A DNA stretch of 64,000 bases from Mactra quadrangularis. Taxonomy: Eukaryota > Mollusca > Bivalvia > Venerida > Mactridae. Below are positions 23,141 to 34,858 of the stretch, piece by piece (the first letter of the stretch is position 1; every line of letters begins with the position of its first letter). The notes below the pieces were generated by a model, which saw only the letters and a list, made by a program, of their open reading frames with translations, was not told the origin of the DNA and did no database searches. A program made the translations under genes and the position numbers. The stretch is taken from NCBI GenBank assembly GCA_025267735.1, contig CM046298.1:31161264-31225263 (forward strand), written 5' to 3'.

Positions 23141-24245
23141 TTTAAGGTGGTATGGTACATCTGACTTTTTTTAGATTTGCATATAATTTTTTGTACCATT
23201 GTAAACTTGAAGATATTTCCGATTCGGATCTACACTTTATTTGACGTCAAGATTGCTAATAACGTTACCATGACGTCGTAAACATGACGACCGCGTGCAC
23301 TTTTTACGTCAGTCGACAATGGTAAGAAAACGTCTATAATGTGTTGCTAAATCTTTATTTTCCGCATCACAACTACAAATGAGACATCAATTTAAAGCTT
23401 ACATCATTATCTATCTCCTGAACAGTGTAAATATGCGTTTTCTCTTTAAACTTTTGAAAGAGACAAAAACTTCCGAATTGGCAACATCATAAAAAATCCA
23501 GAAAAATTGCCTTCAAACTGGTTTTATGAAAAATCTGCCCGATAAAGTTTTGCTAAGTTTTGATATAATGTAATGCATTGTATGGACTTTTATACAGCAG
23601 AATTTTAGAAAAGTTGTCTGTACGATTTTTTCGCTGTATGCGTTCAAGTATTATCAATATGACGTCAAAAACGTCATTCTGACGTCAAAATAAAGGATTG
23701 TTTTGTTTGTCCAAACCATAAATATTTGGTTATATTTTTTATATTCTAGGCAAAATGCCCATGAACATTAAAATATATAAAAATTGTATTGTTTAAAACT
23801 TGAATATTATAATAAAAAATGTATCATTCAAATCAGCATTTTTAACTTAATACACATATTGATGCATACAAACTCTTATTTACAAGTACATGTATGAAAA
23901 TCACATGGACAATGCGAGGTTTACACATCATTAGCATAACTTTACAACAATCTTTTTTCTAACAGTTATATGAAAGAAAGTATTGTAGTTAATATAATGT
24001 AAGTAATTAAGTGTTTTCATTATGGACTTTTAATTTGGACGAAAACAGTCATTTTAGCCTTAAATAATTAGTACAACAGATATAGGATATTACGTAAGGT
24101 TAATAATAAAAAACCACAAATATTTTACCAAAATTCAAAACGGCGGAATTTATCTGTAAAAAAACACAGCCTTTATGAGAAAACTCGGCAATTATGAGAT
24201 TCGGAACCAATCGATATGCCTGAATCTCATGAAAGTCGAGGTATA
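23141..24245. repeat. dispersed repeat starting TTTAAGGTGGTATGGTAC
   Basis: The start 'ttaaggtggtatggtacatc' looks like the end of a TTAA-targeting element, but no matching right end was found. The section 23605-23880 (TGACGTC words, 'gattttttcgctgtatgcg', 'catattgatgcatacaaact') recurs inverted at 25950-26165. No gene is seen. Confidence 0.45.
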
Positions 24246-25470
24246 TTATGAAGTCCGTGTTTTTCCATAGTGGCCGTGTATTTGGTTATAATGCCGTATT
24301 GAACACCATGTCAGTCCTGAATTTGAAGTCAAATATCGTACAGTTACTCAATAACTTATGGATGAGAACTAACAAATACTGTCTCTTTTTGAAACATTTT
24401 CGCCACAGAATTCCAGATGTTTTACAAATCCGAGATGTCTTTGTGGTACAGGTGATTCGCGTCACATATAACTTTTTTTTCCTCGACGATTTCAACGATT
24501 TTTAGTTAGTGTTTTTTGGAGCAAATCATATTTCTTGTCAGGTCATCCTCAAACTGTCAGTGATTGTGAGATTTAGCTTGCTGTATGACTTTAATCATCA
24601 AGTTATCACCAATCACTTATCAATCAAATGATAACTTGCAGTTTAGTTATACAGAATTGCAAAGTAAAGATTTTTGGAACGATGTTATTTAACATCGTTC
24701 CAATGGTAACAAGAAAGTATAAGATAACTCTTTTCACGCTTCAACAATTTTCAACATAGACAAAGAGGCGTAGTTCAAGCGTGAAACTCATTAACATCTC
24801 ATTTAAATGTAATACAACGCTGGCTTGTGTTGTCGTTCTTGAAACTCTTCATGAAAAGGGAGGTTACTCTAAGGACATACAAATCTTGCAATGGAGACGG
24901 GACAACTCAACCCGTAGACAACTCAACCCGTGACAACTGCAATGATTACTTGTTGGAGTAAAAAGGGCCTACGATGTTTTTGACAATGCATGTTATATGC
25001 GTAGCTTAATTACATCATTCGATAGTAATAAACAATCAAAAAATAAGTTCAGGACATCGTTCCTCCAGCACTCCAGTGCTTTGATTATGTTACCTGGTCA
25101 TGTATCTATTCAGTCAATAAACAAGGAAAGTCATTCATTTGGATGAAATGCGTCGAATTCTTAAGCATTTTTACATAGCAACCTTGTTCCATTTTGAGCA
25201 TACACATTCAAACCATTTACATGTGTGGCATTTGCTGATCCTTTTCCGTCTTGAACAATGAAGTTACAGATAGACGCATCGTCATTTACCTATGCTCTTA
25301 CTTTTAAAAATTCGGCACCGCACCCAAGTTGTGTCGTTTCTCTACCAAGATAAATAGTTTTAATTTCATCTAGGTGACATTCATTTCGCTAGCTAATAGA
25401 GCGTGTGCAATTTTAGTGATATTCAAATCGGCAAAGTTCAAGAGAAAATATTTTTATCCAATACAGAATT
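24246..25470. other. non-coding; overlapping frames on both strands, no domain
   Basis: Frames of 85 aa (+) and 69 aa (-) overlap at 24248-24505; neither shows a recognisable motif. At 24898-24945 the words 'acaactcaacccgt' repeat twice and are shared with the inverted repeat at 44145-44270. A hairpin-like pair 'gatgttatttaacatc' lies near 24680. Confidence 0.4.
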
Positions 25471-25479
25471 TATACTACA

Positions 25480-25570
25480 GCCAGTGGCGTAGCAAGGGCT
25501 TTTTAATGTGTACGCAGAATCCTTGCTTGGGGTCAAGGGCATGCCCCTCCCCCAAATTTGTTTTTCTGTA
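25480..25570 (+). repeat. fragment of a common dispersed repeat (GTGGCGTAGCAAGGG type)
   Basis: 'cagtggcgtagcaagggc' followed by 'catgcccctcccccaa' is a motif seen in many animal interspersed repeats. Related 'ggcggatct' fragments occur near 27885, 34010 and 42760. Confidence 0.4.
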
Positions 25571-25949
25571 GATCATCTCAGGAGCATTTTGGCAACTATT
25601 CTAAAAGGGTACGTTGTAATTCATTCCGGGCACAAATATAGGAAGACAACATTCGTACCAATTATCATTTAATTCCAACCAGCGTTCAAAGAATTATATA
25701 GCCTGGAGTCAAAGACAAACAACGTATTTAAACCGTAAATTCGACTCCCAAAAGGCATTGCAAGTCCCACTGAAACGTAACTTGACATAAGGTTAGTAAA
25801 ATAACGATCGAGCAGTTTTGATTCACACACCCCTACCCTCCTTAGACCTAAGTTTATATTGCATTTTTGGTGTTTGTATTTTTACGATTTTCTGGACCAA
25901 TGTGTACGCAGCTGCGTATTCTGCGTACTGGTAGCTACGCGCCTGACAG

Positions 25950-26165
25950 CACTACATCTTGACGTCAGAATGACGTTTTTGACGTCGTATCGATGACACT
26001 TGAACCCATGCAGCGAAAAAATCGTACACCATTTACCATGTTTTTTGAACATTAAAAAATAGTTTGTATGCATGCATATGACAAATCAATATGTGTATAA
26101 AGATATAAATGCTGATTGAATACATTTTATAATATACAAGGAATAAATAATTTCCTTTTAAAGGC
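25950..26165 (-). repeat. inverted copy of part of the 23.1-24.2 kb repeat
   Basis: 'gacgtcagaatgacgttttt', 'gcagcgaaaaaatcgtac' and 'tatgcatgcatatgac...atatgtgtat' are the complements of words in 23605-23880, in matching order, with many substitutions. Confidence 0.5.
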
Positions 26166-26881
26166 GACTACAAAGACATGTCGAGATTAAAGAATATATA
26201 GAATTCAGCGGCAAACTCATTGAAGATGTACGGAGTTGTCTATTTTGTTAAGCATCGTCAGACCGCAAAGAACAATACAGTTTAATCTGTATTGTGTGTC
26301 TTTCAGCAATAATGTGTAACAAGCTTTGTTTCGACCACCTGTGCATGGACGGAAACACCCACAATTTTAAGTTCCAAATTAAGTCTATTTAATGTATGTA
26401 TGAATGTATCTAGGGATGTATAAAGGTTTACTTTATATAAAATTGTGTGTTTGGATTTATGTTTCGATTTTGATACGTATATTAAATTATACAAGTTTTA
26501 CATATTTTGTATTTGTTTATAGTCGGTCGTATGAGTACTATTTAATGGCTTTGCCTGACTAAATTCATGCTAATGAATTGTATGACTTTATATCGAATCA
26601 TCTCTCGTATCAGAAGATCGACTAACTCGGTCTCTTAAAGACCCTAATAAAATATGTATATAGGGTCTCTGGTCTGTACTGCTACACAGGTACATGCAAT
26701 TTTCATAGATATAAAAAGCAAATACACGAGGAATTGTTGTTAGTTAGCCCCCTCCCCTTTGCTCATGTCAGCTTATGGAGTAGAAATAAAAATTTCATAT
26801 CATGCAACACGGATCTAAACATTTTCTGATGCACTCATGTTACAAAATATATGGTGACTGATTTATGCCATGTCGTATTTT

Positions 26882-26902
26882 CGTTTCTTCGCCGCGAAGA
26901 AA
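26882..26902. repeat. perfect 9-bp-stem hairpin
   Basis: GTTTCTTCG and CGAAGAAAC flank CCG. Short and isolated; function unknown. Confidence 0.5.
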
Positions 26903-27101
26903 CAAAAAAACGAAACCACGAAGATCGACCCTTTCCTTATTGAATTGTGTATCAATTAAAGTAATGATAAACATAAAAAAAACTGAAATATTTTGGTCAA
27001 TTGTGTAGATTACCCTGGTTTTATCAGGCTAAAGAAATATTTGTTCATATACTTATTCGTTTTGTTAATCGTGATCATCAAACGCGATGATTCATACCTG
27101 A

Positions 27102-27597
27102 CGCATTCAGATTATTTCATAAGTATGAACTCGAATCATATTTTAATGGATATATAGACAGTGGTTTGTTTCCATCTAAGTTTCAGTGGAAGAAAATTTT
27201 AAACATTCATGTATTTAAACGTGAAATATCTCTTTTGAGGAATCGTCTGTTAATCAACATAAAGGATTCACTATTAACAAATATTGTATGTGATGATAGT
27301 CTTAGTCCTATATGGTATATAGCTCGAGATACTGACATTTATATAATGAAATCTATATGTAAGACAATCATTCATGCTATTGCTACGCTTGTGTCAAAAC
27401 AGTATAATTATCGTACATGTGAAAAATGTTTACTCCTTACTGACAATATCATTATTCATAAAATATGCTTCTGTGATGAACTTCATGATAAACGCCTTAA
27501 GTTGTGGGCAAGTATATTTGAACTAAACGGTCTCCCATGGTTCTTATCCTTCATTCAGCTGAACTACAAAAGACCTATGTGCAGACTTTGGGAGTAA
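27102..27597 (+). pseudogene. 5'-truncated LINE ORF2 C-terminal fragment
   Basis: An open frame of about 165 codons from just after a stop near 27095 to the TAA at 27595. It reads FPSKFQWKKILN, then EISLLRNRLL, then a pair CEKC plus a following His/Cys region (IIHKICFCDEL) and RLKLWASIFELNGLPWFLS. This order (a W-K motif, a zinc-knuckle-like CxxC with H and C, a 'LW..I' helix) resembles the region after the reverse transcriptase in non-LTR retrotransposons of molluscs. No RT or endonuclease motif lies upstream, so the copy is truncated at its 5' end. The clade is unassigned. Confidence 0.5.
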
Positions 27598-28420
27598 GTG
27601 CTGAAGTCCTCGATCGTGGCACAGCCTGGACTTATATAGTGCTCCCTGTGCAGAAAGTGCTACACAGTAGCAGACCGACAGCAAACGTCGCGAAAACGCG
27701 GCAGCGCTACAAATATTGTATTACAGACTGCTTCGCCGTCGCGCTAACGGTCCCATAATGCATCAGCACTGCACTGCGCTCTATTGCTCTAAAGTAAAAC
27801 GGCAAATACGGCCAATTAAACAACAAAATATACTAAAAATACATGAATAGATATTATAATAATATTGTATGGGTGATTTCCATAGGCGGATCTAGGATTT
27901 CCACTTACAGGGGGCGGTGATTTCAAGTTAGGATGCGCCTAATTTCCATAGTTTTGCGATTTTTATACGGTTATAGAGTTAAAATTCACCGACGGTATTC
28001 CGAATGTATTTAGTGGTGTTTTACCATAAAATGTTTAGCATACGACACGAATCTGTGGCATCGTAGTAATGTTTATCTAACAAGAAGCCAGTGATAAATA
28101 TAGAGTGTTGTCTGCCATAATGTCAACTTATATTACTCTTTTATTGTTACAAAAGATAAATTACATCACATTCATTTTTTGCATTCAAACTGGCGTAAAT
28201 GGTAACGTCGTATTGAGATCGCAATTGGAGCGACAACTTCTGAGTTAAAGTCTATCAAACAAAACGTCTCCTAATTTCAACGTCATTGGCGTTTTCTGAC
28301 AAAAGGCACACTTAGCAGGTAGCAAATTAACAATAGAGATGTTTAAGGTAATATAATCACATTTATAATTACATTGTATATAATTTTAGGTTATCGTAAG
28401 ACACCAGGCTTTGATGATTT
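27598..28420. other. non-coding, with a GC-richer patch
   Basis: 27600-27780 is clearly richer in GC and CpG than its surroundings; a 73-aa frame overlaps it without a visible motif. Near 27885 lies a 'ccataggcggatctaggatt' dispersed-repeat fragment. Confidence 0.35.
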
Positions 28421-28429
28421 TTTAATATA

Positions 28430-28705
28430 TCTCTATAAAATTTCTACTATGGCCACAGCAAAATAACATTTTTATTGTACTTAAAACTTTGCAAGCTTGC
28501 AAATCATCAGTACAGATGTTCAACGTCATGGAAACAACAAATATAAGCATATAAATCATGTTTTTCCTAAGATAATTAGACATCCAAATTGTTGATTTTT
28601 CATATTTCACGATAAAAACTCTACTCTATGGCCGCAGCATTTGCATTGTACTCAGAACTTTGCAAGCTTGCACATAATCAATAGTGATGTTCAAACTTCC
28701 TGATT
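28430..28705. repeat. diverged tandem duplication (~180-bp period)
   Basis: 'ctactatggccacagca' and 'actttgcaagcttgcaaat' (28443-28505) recur as 'ctactctatggccgcagca' and 'actttgcaagcttgcacat' (28621-28675). Confidence 0.6.
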
Positions 28706-28901
28706 CAATGTATATCATTATCTCGACAACTTTTATAGTTCATGCTATATACAACACTTTTCATCCACATGTTGGACAAAATAACAAGACCATACGTATG
28801 TTCTTTCTGAGAAATGTACCTCAAATGCCCGTCAATAACAAGTGACAATACTGAGTTTGACCGGTTTGATGGGTCATGCTTCTGTAAGTATTATAATTTA
28901 A

Positions 28902-29892
28902 GGTAGAATTTCCATAATAGCTGCATTAAGATAATAAAAGAAGAAATCACACTTCTGCATATTTATAAGTATTTTGATAATACCTAATAGCTGCGGTCAA
29001 ACTTCGGGCAATATCGGGTCATATCGTCAAACTTCGTGAGCGTTTATCGTCGCTTCGTTAAAACTGGTAAAGATCGAATTTACTTGTGTAATGCTTCCTT
29101 TTTCAAAATTTATTAATATCATTCTTATATTAACTAAAAACATTATTGAGTCTCAAAATTATTCGATAAGTTAAATGATTAAATGGGTAACTTAGAGTGC
29201 CCAAACTGTGGTCATTGTCAAAATATAATGATATGGACTTAAAGCTGGCGAAATTCGTCTAATTTTCTGTTGAGTCTCTCAACATTTAATTTGCTGTATT
29301 GTTAGAAATATCCAGGTTAAGTTATATAAGTTGTTTTTTACATTTAATGAAGCATTGTGAATTTTTATAAACCACATTCATGAAAAAAAACTAGATTATT
29401 TGTTTCATTTTTACATTTTGAAGACATGCACCACTTCAAATTTATAGTGTGATTCTTACACATTTAACCCGGATCGACAGCGCAGTTGGTTGCGCGCCGG
29501 GATTCGGAATCTCGTGCCCGAGGGGGTGCGGGTTCGAATCCCATATATATATTATACCCATTACAATTTGACAATAATGTTTATTTTCAACCATTGATTA
29601 GATAATATGGAGAAGTTTCCGACCTATTGGAAGGGTGAGTACTGATTATAGACAATGGTCCAGGAAAGCTAGGTTAGGTGCGTTGGACGCCGTAAAATTA
29701 CCTAAATTGTGTTGACACGGAGTTAAACCCAATTAAAAAAAACTACACATGACTTATTTTTCAATAAATTGTTATAAAAATTCATTTGAGTTAGAAAGTT
29801 GAAAAATTTTGGCCGTAAATCTAGATTGTTATTCTGATGATAAAATAATGCCAAAAAGCTTATCATTGACAGTGTATTATAGGAATTCTACC
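28902..29892. mobile_element. TTAA-flanked TIR element (~1 kb)
   Basis: TTAA at 28898-28901 and at 29893-29896 flank the inverted ends GGTAGAATT(T)CCATAATA and TATTATAGGAATTCTACC. TTAA target sites are typical of piggyBac and Kolobok elements; which one is not decided by the sequence. No transposase frame is seen. A SINE sits inside at about 29468-29745, so this element is the older insertion. Confidence 0.7.
29468..29745 (+). mobile_element. tRNA-derived SINE (second family) nested in a TIR element
   Basis: The tRNA-like head has 'agcgcagttggttgcgc' (A box) and 'gggttcgaatccc' (B box). The body includes 'agacaatggtccagg' and the 3' end reads 'acacggagttaaacccaatt' followed by an A run. The head differs from that of the copies at 54531 and 63611. 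Confidence 0.65.
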
Positions 29893-29896
29893 TTAA

Positions 29897-30582
29897 ACTC
29901 AATAGTCTAGCTCGGTGTGTTATGCGTGTCATAGTCCATGAAGGGCTATACGGGTTAGTCAAGCAAGATTGTGGACAGAAAGCAGATGGAATTTAAACAG
30001 ATCCACATAAATTGCTGTACAATCAGCTGTATACAACCAGACATAGACTCCGTTCAGGACATCTATTCCATATACACGTATCTACACACGGAAGCTAAGA
30101 AATGAATCCCAAGGTTGGTCGATGAATTATTTCAAAAAGTGAAGGGAATTTAAGTCCGATTCTGACATCTTGTTGAAATTTTTGATTGAAATCCATTGAT
30201 AATGTTGCGTAAATTGACCGTTCGAGTTTCTATGTTTAATTAATTTGGAGGATTATCTTTTTCTTATGACATCACAAATATTTTTTGTGTGAACTCTAAC
30301 CTAGTGCAAGCATCGGTAAATGATTTTTCAAAATGAATAGTTTTGAACGGTTTAGTCCCTTAAAACAGTTAGGTAGAGTCATTTTGTACATTTCTCGTGT
30401 TAGGTGATGCCTCAATAATAGTTCTAGTGCCAACCTTTCATTAACGATCTCTTGTCGCTCGCTAGACCCAAGGTCGCTTAAATGTTTAAGGCAATTAATT
30501 GCTAGTACTATTAACATGAATTAAACTACAACTGTATAGCAGAAATGCACTTAGATTATAATAGATGAAATGACAGTTGAAA
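29897..30582. other. non-coding sequence
   Basis: No gene or repeat recognised; one 73-aa minus-strand frame at 30296-30517 has no visible domain. Confidence 0.35.
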
Positions 30583-31142
30583 TTACTTTACTTTTACTTT
30601 TATTTCCTCCAAGCTGGAGAGCATATTATGATACAAAATACAAAAAAAATACAGAGAAAAGCATAATAAAAAGATGTCCCCTTTTCCAACATTCCCAATT
30701 AAACATGCAAGTATTCTAAGACACCAGGTATATACACTCAACAGGAAATAAATAGAACAGATATCAAAACATCATCAGAGTCTTGGTTTTGAACAAATGT
30801 TATTCATTTTCTCTGCATGATAGCTCGGTATATAAACATAGAATTAGACATCTAATGTCTTAAAAAGGCTTATAAGAATATTTGATCATAATGTTGATGA
30901 TTTCTGATCCAGAAAACCGATACATGTTGGAATGTCCAATTATTTTGAATCATTCTTTGTTGCATTATTCTTGTGAAACAATGAAATTGTAAAGGTAAAA
31001 CTAATAAAGATAAATAACACAAAAATAGTTCAATACTTTTTGAGGAATGAAGTTCATTCTTAATTTTGAATATATTCAATTATTTGCTTGACAACATGAT
31101 GTCATGAAAAAAACTATGGTGTTTTTGATTGTTGGCATTTAT
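30583..31142 (-). mobile_element. possible LINE 3' end with (TTTAC)n tract
   Basis: 'ttactttacttttacttttatttcc' forms a pentanucleotide-like tract at 30586-30606, in the position a minus-strand LINE tail would take. No ORF2 remnant was found to its right, so support is weak. Confidence 0.25.
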
Positions 31143-32190
31143 GAACAGAACAGAACAGATGTTTTTATTGAATATTTGTACAGCAAAGACACATGATCTT
31201 ACAAAACACGTAAGAACAAATATAATACAGATCAATGACTAGACACATATGCAAAGGAAAAGCAATGTATACACAAACATAAATATTTGACTTGACATAC
31301 AGAATTGTGTTGCAATATATACTACTATGTTTATGAGAGTGGCATATTGTTTATAAGACAATGTTATTTCTAATACGCAAGGCAGATTTGATAAATTTTG
31401 ATAAATTAACAAAATTGTTTTATCTGGAGAAGACAATAATTAATGTGTTATATTTAAATACAGAATGTCTAGTACAGTAAAATGGATCAAGAAATTGTCT
31501 GCGTAAATAACTATGGTATACATCTTCTATATCACGTGTTCCACAGTACTGACAAAAACGTTTGTTTCTTGCAATACTTGGACAAACATACTGTCCCGTA
31601 TGCACTCGTAATGAATGACCTACAATTCTAAATTTGGTTAGTATATAACGAAGGTCATTTGGAAGTAAGTCTAAATATGACTCGTAATTAAAATCAAATT
31701 CAAATGTTTATCTTCATATAAAATTTGACTATTATCAACTGCGGCTCTCCACTCTTGTATAAAACAATCAATAACCCGTTGTCTAAACATATAAGGAAAT
31801 GTTTTACGTGAAACAAAATCTTGATTTAAAAATACATCAGAAATCCCAAAGTGGCCTAACAACTTACGAACTCTTGAGACCAAGTTAGTTTTACCTTTCA
31901 GACAATCATTAAGATTTAAATTTTATAACTTTTGAAATATGATATTGTCTGAATTTATCACTTTTACCCAATATTTTATTATCTTAAAATAACGTTGAAT
32001 ATAAAGAGGATATCTAGATAATTTCCCATATACCCCAGGTGAAGCAGTACTTGTTCGAACTTTTAATATTCGTTTGCAAAATTTTAAGTGAATTCTTTCA
32101 ATACCTTTTGCTTTCGAAACCCCCAGGTTTCGGCAGAATAGTTTAAATAGAACCGACAAAAGCATCAAACAACTGACACATTATATTTGG
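31143..32190 (-). pseudogene. 5'-truncated, frameshifted LINE on the minus strand
   Basis: Three minus-strand frames read in order as one decayed ORF2 C-terminus: GIERIHLKFCKRILKV and YGKLSRYPLYIQRYFKIIKYW (31923-32168), then FPYMFRQRVIDCFIQEWRAA (31671-31883), then HTGQYVCPSIARNKRFCQYC plus IEDVYH (31420-31605). The R...RxCxxC...(I/V)EDxxH pattern is the zinc-binding tail of many LINE ORF2 proteins. A 3' region follows and ends in a (TGTTC)n tract at about 31146-31160. The frames need at least two shifts to join. Confidence 0.7.
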
Positions 32191-33862
32191 TTTTAAAGGA
32201 TACATTTTACAATTACATAATAATGCGTTATTTTTTTCTTTCAATGTAAATGTATAACACTTCAAAGGGTTTTGACCATTGTTTTAAAGCCACGATGTAT
32301 ACATGCATGTACTTTTCGGCTGAGGTAAATGAACTAATGAATGCTGACGGTACATGAACTGACCATTTTACGACCGGTTAACTTCTAAATTTGGTCACCT
32401 TACTTACATGGAAAATCAATCAAATGACCAGTGCATCACTCACGTATGGTTACACAAGGTCCAGTCCCCGGCTAGAGAATCGTTATTTATTATCATACAA
32501 GTGCTGTAGATTCGGACCAATGACCGTGCTCAGTAGTCAGGTGACTACCCGGGTGAGCCCGCATGGCGAGCTGGTTGTTGTAAAAAGTATAGTATATATG
32601 CTGAATGATTGCTAGGTTTCAGTCGGTTGTCTCGAGGTGTAGTTTTCGAGTTAGTTAGTTGATAAGTTTCGTGAATAACGAACTCAAAAAGTAAGAGCGT
32701 GGTTTACCGCTCGTCGAAGTTGAGGGAGAACTTATAGCTTTTATATACGTGTTTAACTATATTATGACAAGTTGTGGACACTGATTCAACTTTCTACTTT
32801 TTATAAACTCTTAGTAATGTATATTAATAATCAGAGTAATAATTTAATCAATTTTTCTTCAGTTAACCGTGATTCTCTTCTCTCTTTTAAAAATGTAATT
32901 TGTGTAACTACTGGTATTAGTAAAATAACTAATTACGTACGACGGACTTGTTGATATTGTGTTCCATATTCTTTATAGTGGTCTGAAAACATAACGCAGA
33001 GGAAGCCTACCACTTGAAAGAGACCTTCAAACCAACCACTTTGTAGTCTTTATCTGCATTGGGCTACAAATGGAACTATACTGCAGTAATGAAAACTGAA
33101 TGAACCCGTTTGTATTGTAGAGAGAAAAAATATCAACGAAGAATAGTGGCATGCCTAAAACTACTTTGAGCAAAGTTCATCCTGTTGGTCAATCAAATGT
33201 ATAACATTTATAGCACATCTACAACCTTACCCCTCCATGTGTACAAAATAATTTTGAATATTTAGCATCTTGGTTAAAGTTGAGTATGATATGATACATG
33301 GTAACAAACATTATCGTTTAAGTTCTGGTGGTTCTAGGCGGCACCAATATTACTACAAAAGCGTTAGAATTTCACTACATTGCATTTCGAACTATCCTTT
33401 ATTCAGTGTTTTTCAGCTTTTTTGATTTTAAGTGATATATATTTATAATTAAATAAAGTCAGGACATATAGTCACATGATCTTCATAATGTATAAAAACG
33501 CTTGGTTTTGTACAATTCTTACAAATAATAGAAATATTCAAATAGTGTATAAAGTAACTATTTCTTTTATCAGAAAATACAACTTTTAGCCTCTGAGTTG
33601 TTAATGGCTACGCTTAATTTTCTTAAAAAAAGATTTTGCTTATATCCTAGTTTAACGCTCGATTCAATTTTTCAGAATCCTTCAACATTTTTTGGAAAAT
33701 GAAAATGCACGAAAGAGAAATCGACAAAAAACCAATGTCTGTTTATCTCGTTAGTTTAAGCAATAGATCACGTGATTGTAGATCCTGAAAATGTTTAATT
33801 AAAAGTTTGATTTAGTGGAACATTTTAGCCAACCAATGATTCGAATGTACGAAAATCTCAGG
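32191..33862. other. non-coding sequence
   Basis: Frames of 60-74 aa near 32391-32954 show no domain. No repeat boundary recognised. Confidence 0.35.
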
Positions 33863-34004
33863 CTAAGATAAATCTTTGATAACGCATTTGCCTTTTAATG
33901 CTCTATTGCTATCAAAGGTGCCATTTGCAATTCCCGAAGATTTGAGATTCCTGTTGATTAAAAAACCTAACCAATAAATGTATGTTTTAAAGATTATTTT
34001 AACA

Positions 34005-34255
34005 CTTTCCATAGGCGGATCTAACGGGGGGTCAGAGGGGTCTGGCAAAGTGTATCTGTCAATTAGTGTATTTCTTGACTGTAAGTCATTTTTACGTAGC
34101 ATGCAGCAATTTTTCTCGGTGCATAACATATATTTAATGGATATGTAGTTTTTATAATTAATATGTTGCATTATTCTGCAAAGTGTGTTAAATGTGGTTG
34201 TGGTTCGAAAGTTTGGACCCCTAGAAAAAAATCCTGGATCAACCTCTGCTTTCAA
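34005..34255 (-). repeat. dispersed repeat fragment (GGCGGATC...ACCCCT type)
   Basis: The words 'ataggcggatctaacggggg' and 'ggacccctagaaaaaaatcc' bound a 150-aa minus-strand frame whose central part is repeat-derived. The inner sequence 'attagtgtatttcttgactg' resembles 42830-42860, so both are copies of one interspersed repeat. The frame should not be taken as a gene. Confidence 0.5.
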
Positions 34256-34320
34256 GTGAGTTTTAAGTATATGATCATTAGAGTGGATGTTAAACATTAT
34301 TTTACAACGAAACACAGTTA

Positions 34321-34856
34321 TGGAACGCCATAGCTGTCTGATATTGTAATCAGTAGTGTTGACTCATCTACACTCTGACTCTGTTTTATTATGTCCAAAT
34401 GTGGTGTTGAATTCTTAAAATGGTGTCTTATTATGTTCAAATGTCACGTTGACTTGTCTAAGCATTGTCTTATTATGTCTATTAGAAGTGTTTTATATCT
34501 ATATGTGATGTTAACTTGTCGAACCGATGTTTTTTATATGTCCAAATATAGTGTTGACTTGTCTAAACGATGGTGTGGACAAGTCAACACTTTATTTGGA
34601 CTATTCAGCACTATATTTAGACATAATAAGACATTGTTTAGACAAGTCAATACTATATTTAGACATAATAAGACATCGTTTAGACACGTCAACACTATAT
34701 TTAGACAATTCAACACTACATTTAGACATAATAAGACAGAGTTTAGACAAATCAACACCAGATTTGGACATAATAGCATTCGTTTCAGACATGGTAAGAC
34801 GGAGTTTAGACATAACAATACTACTGAAAACGACATCAGACAGCTATGGCGTTCCA
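34321..34856. mobile_element. TA-flanked foldback element built of short tandem repeats
   Basis: TIR TGGAACGCCATAGCTGTCTG at the left, and its perfect complement at the right end (34856). TA flanks both ends (34319-34320, 34857-34858). Between them, units of about 40 bp ('tttagacataataagaca', 'gtcaacactatatttagaca') run in one direction on the right half and inverted on the left half, turning near 34575. The repeats lack stops in several frames, which gives 125-178-aa frames on both strands at once; these are artefacts. A TA target suggests Tc1/mariner-type mobilisation (inference). Confidence 0.85.
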
Positions 34857-34858
34857 TA

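Noticed and set aside
33863..34315. 150-aa minus-strand frame as a gene
   Set aside because: The central part is a common dispersed repeat (GGCGGATC...ACCCCT), related to sequence near 42.8 kb.
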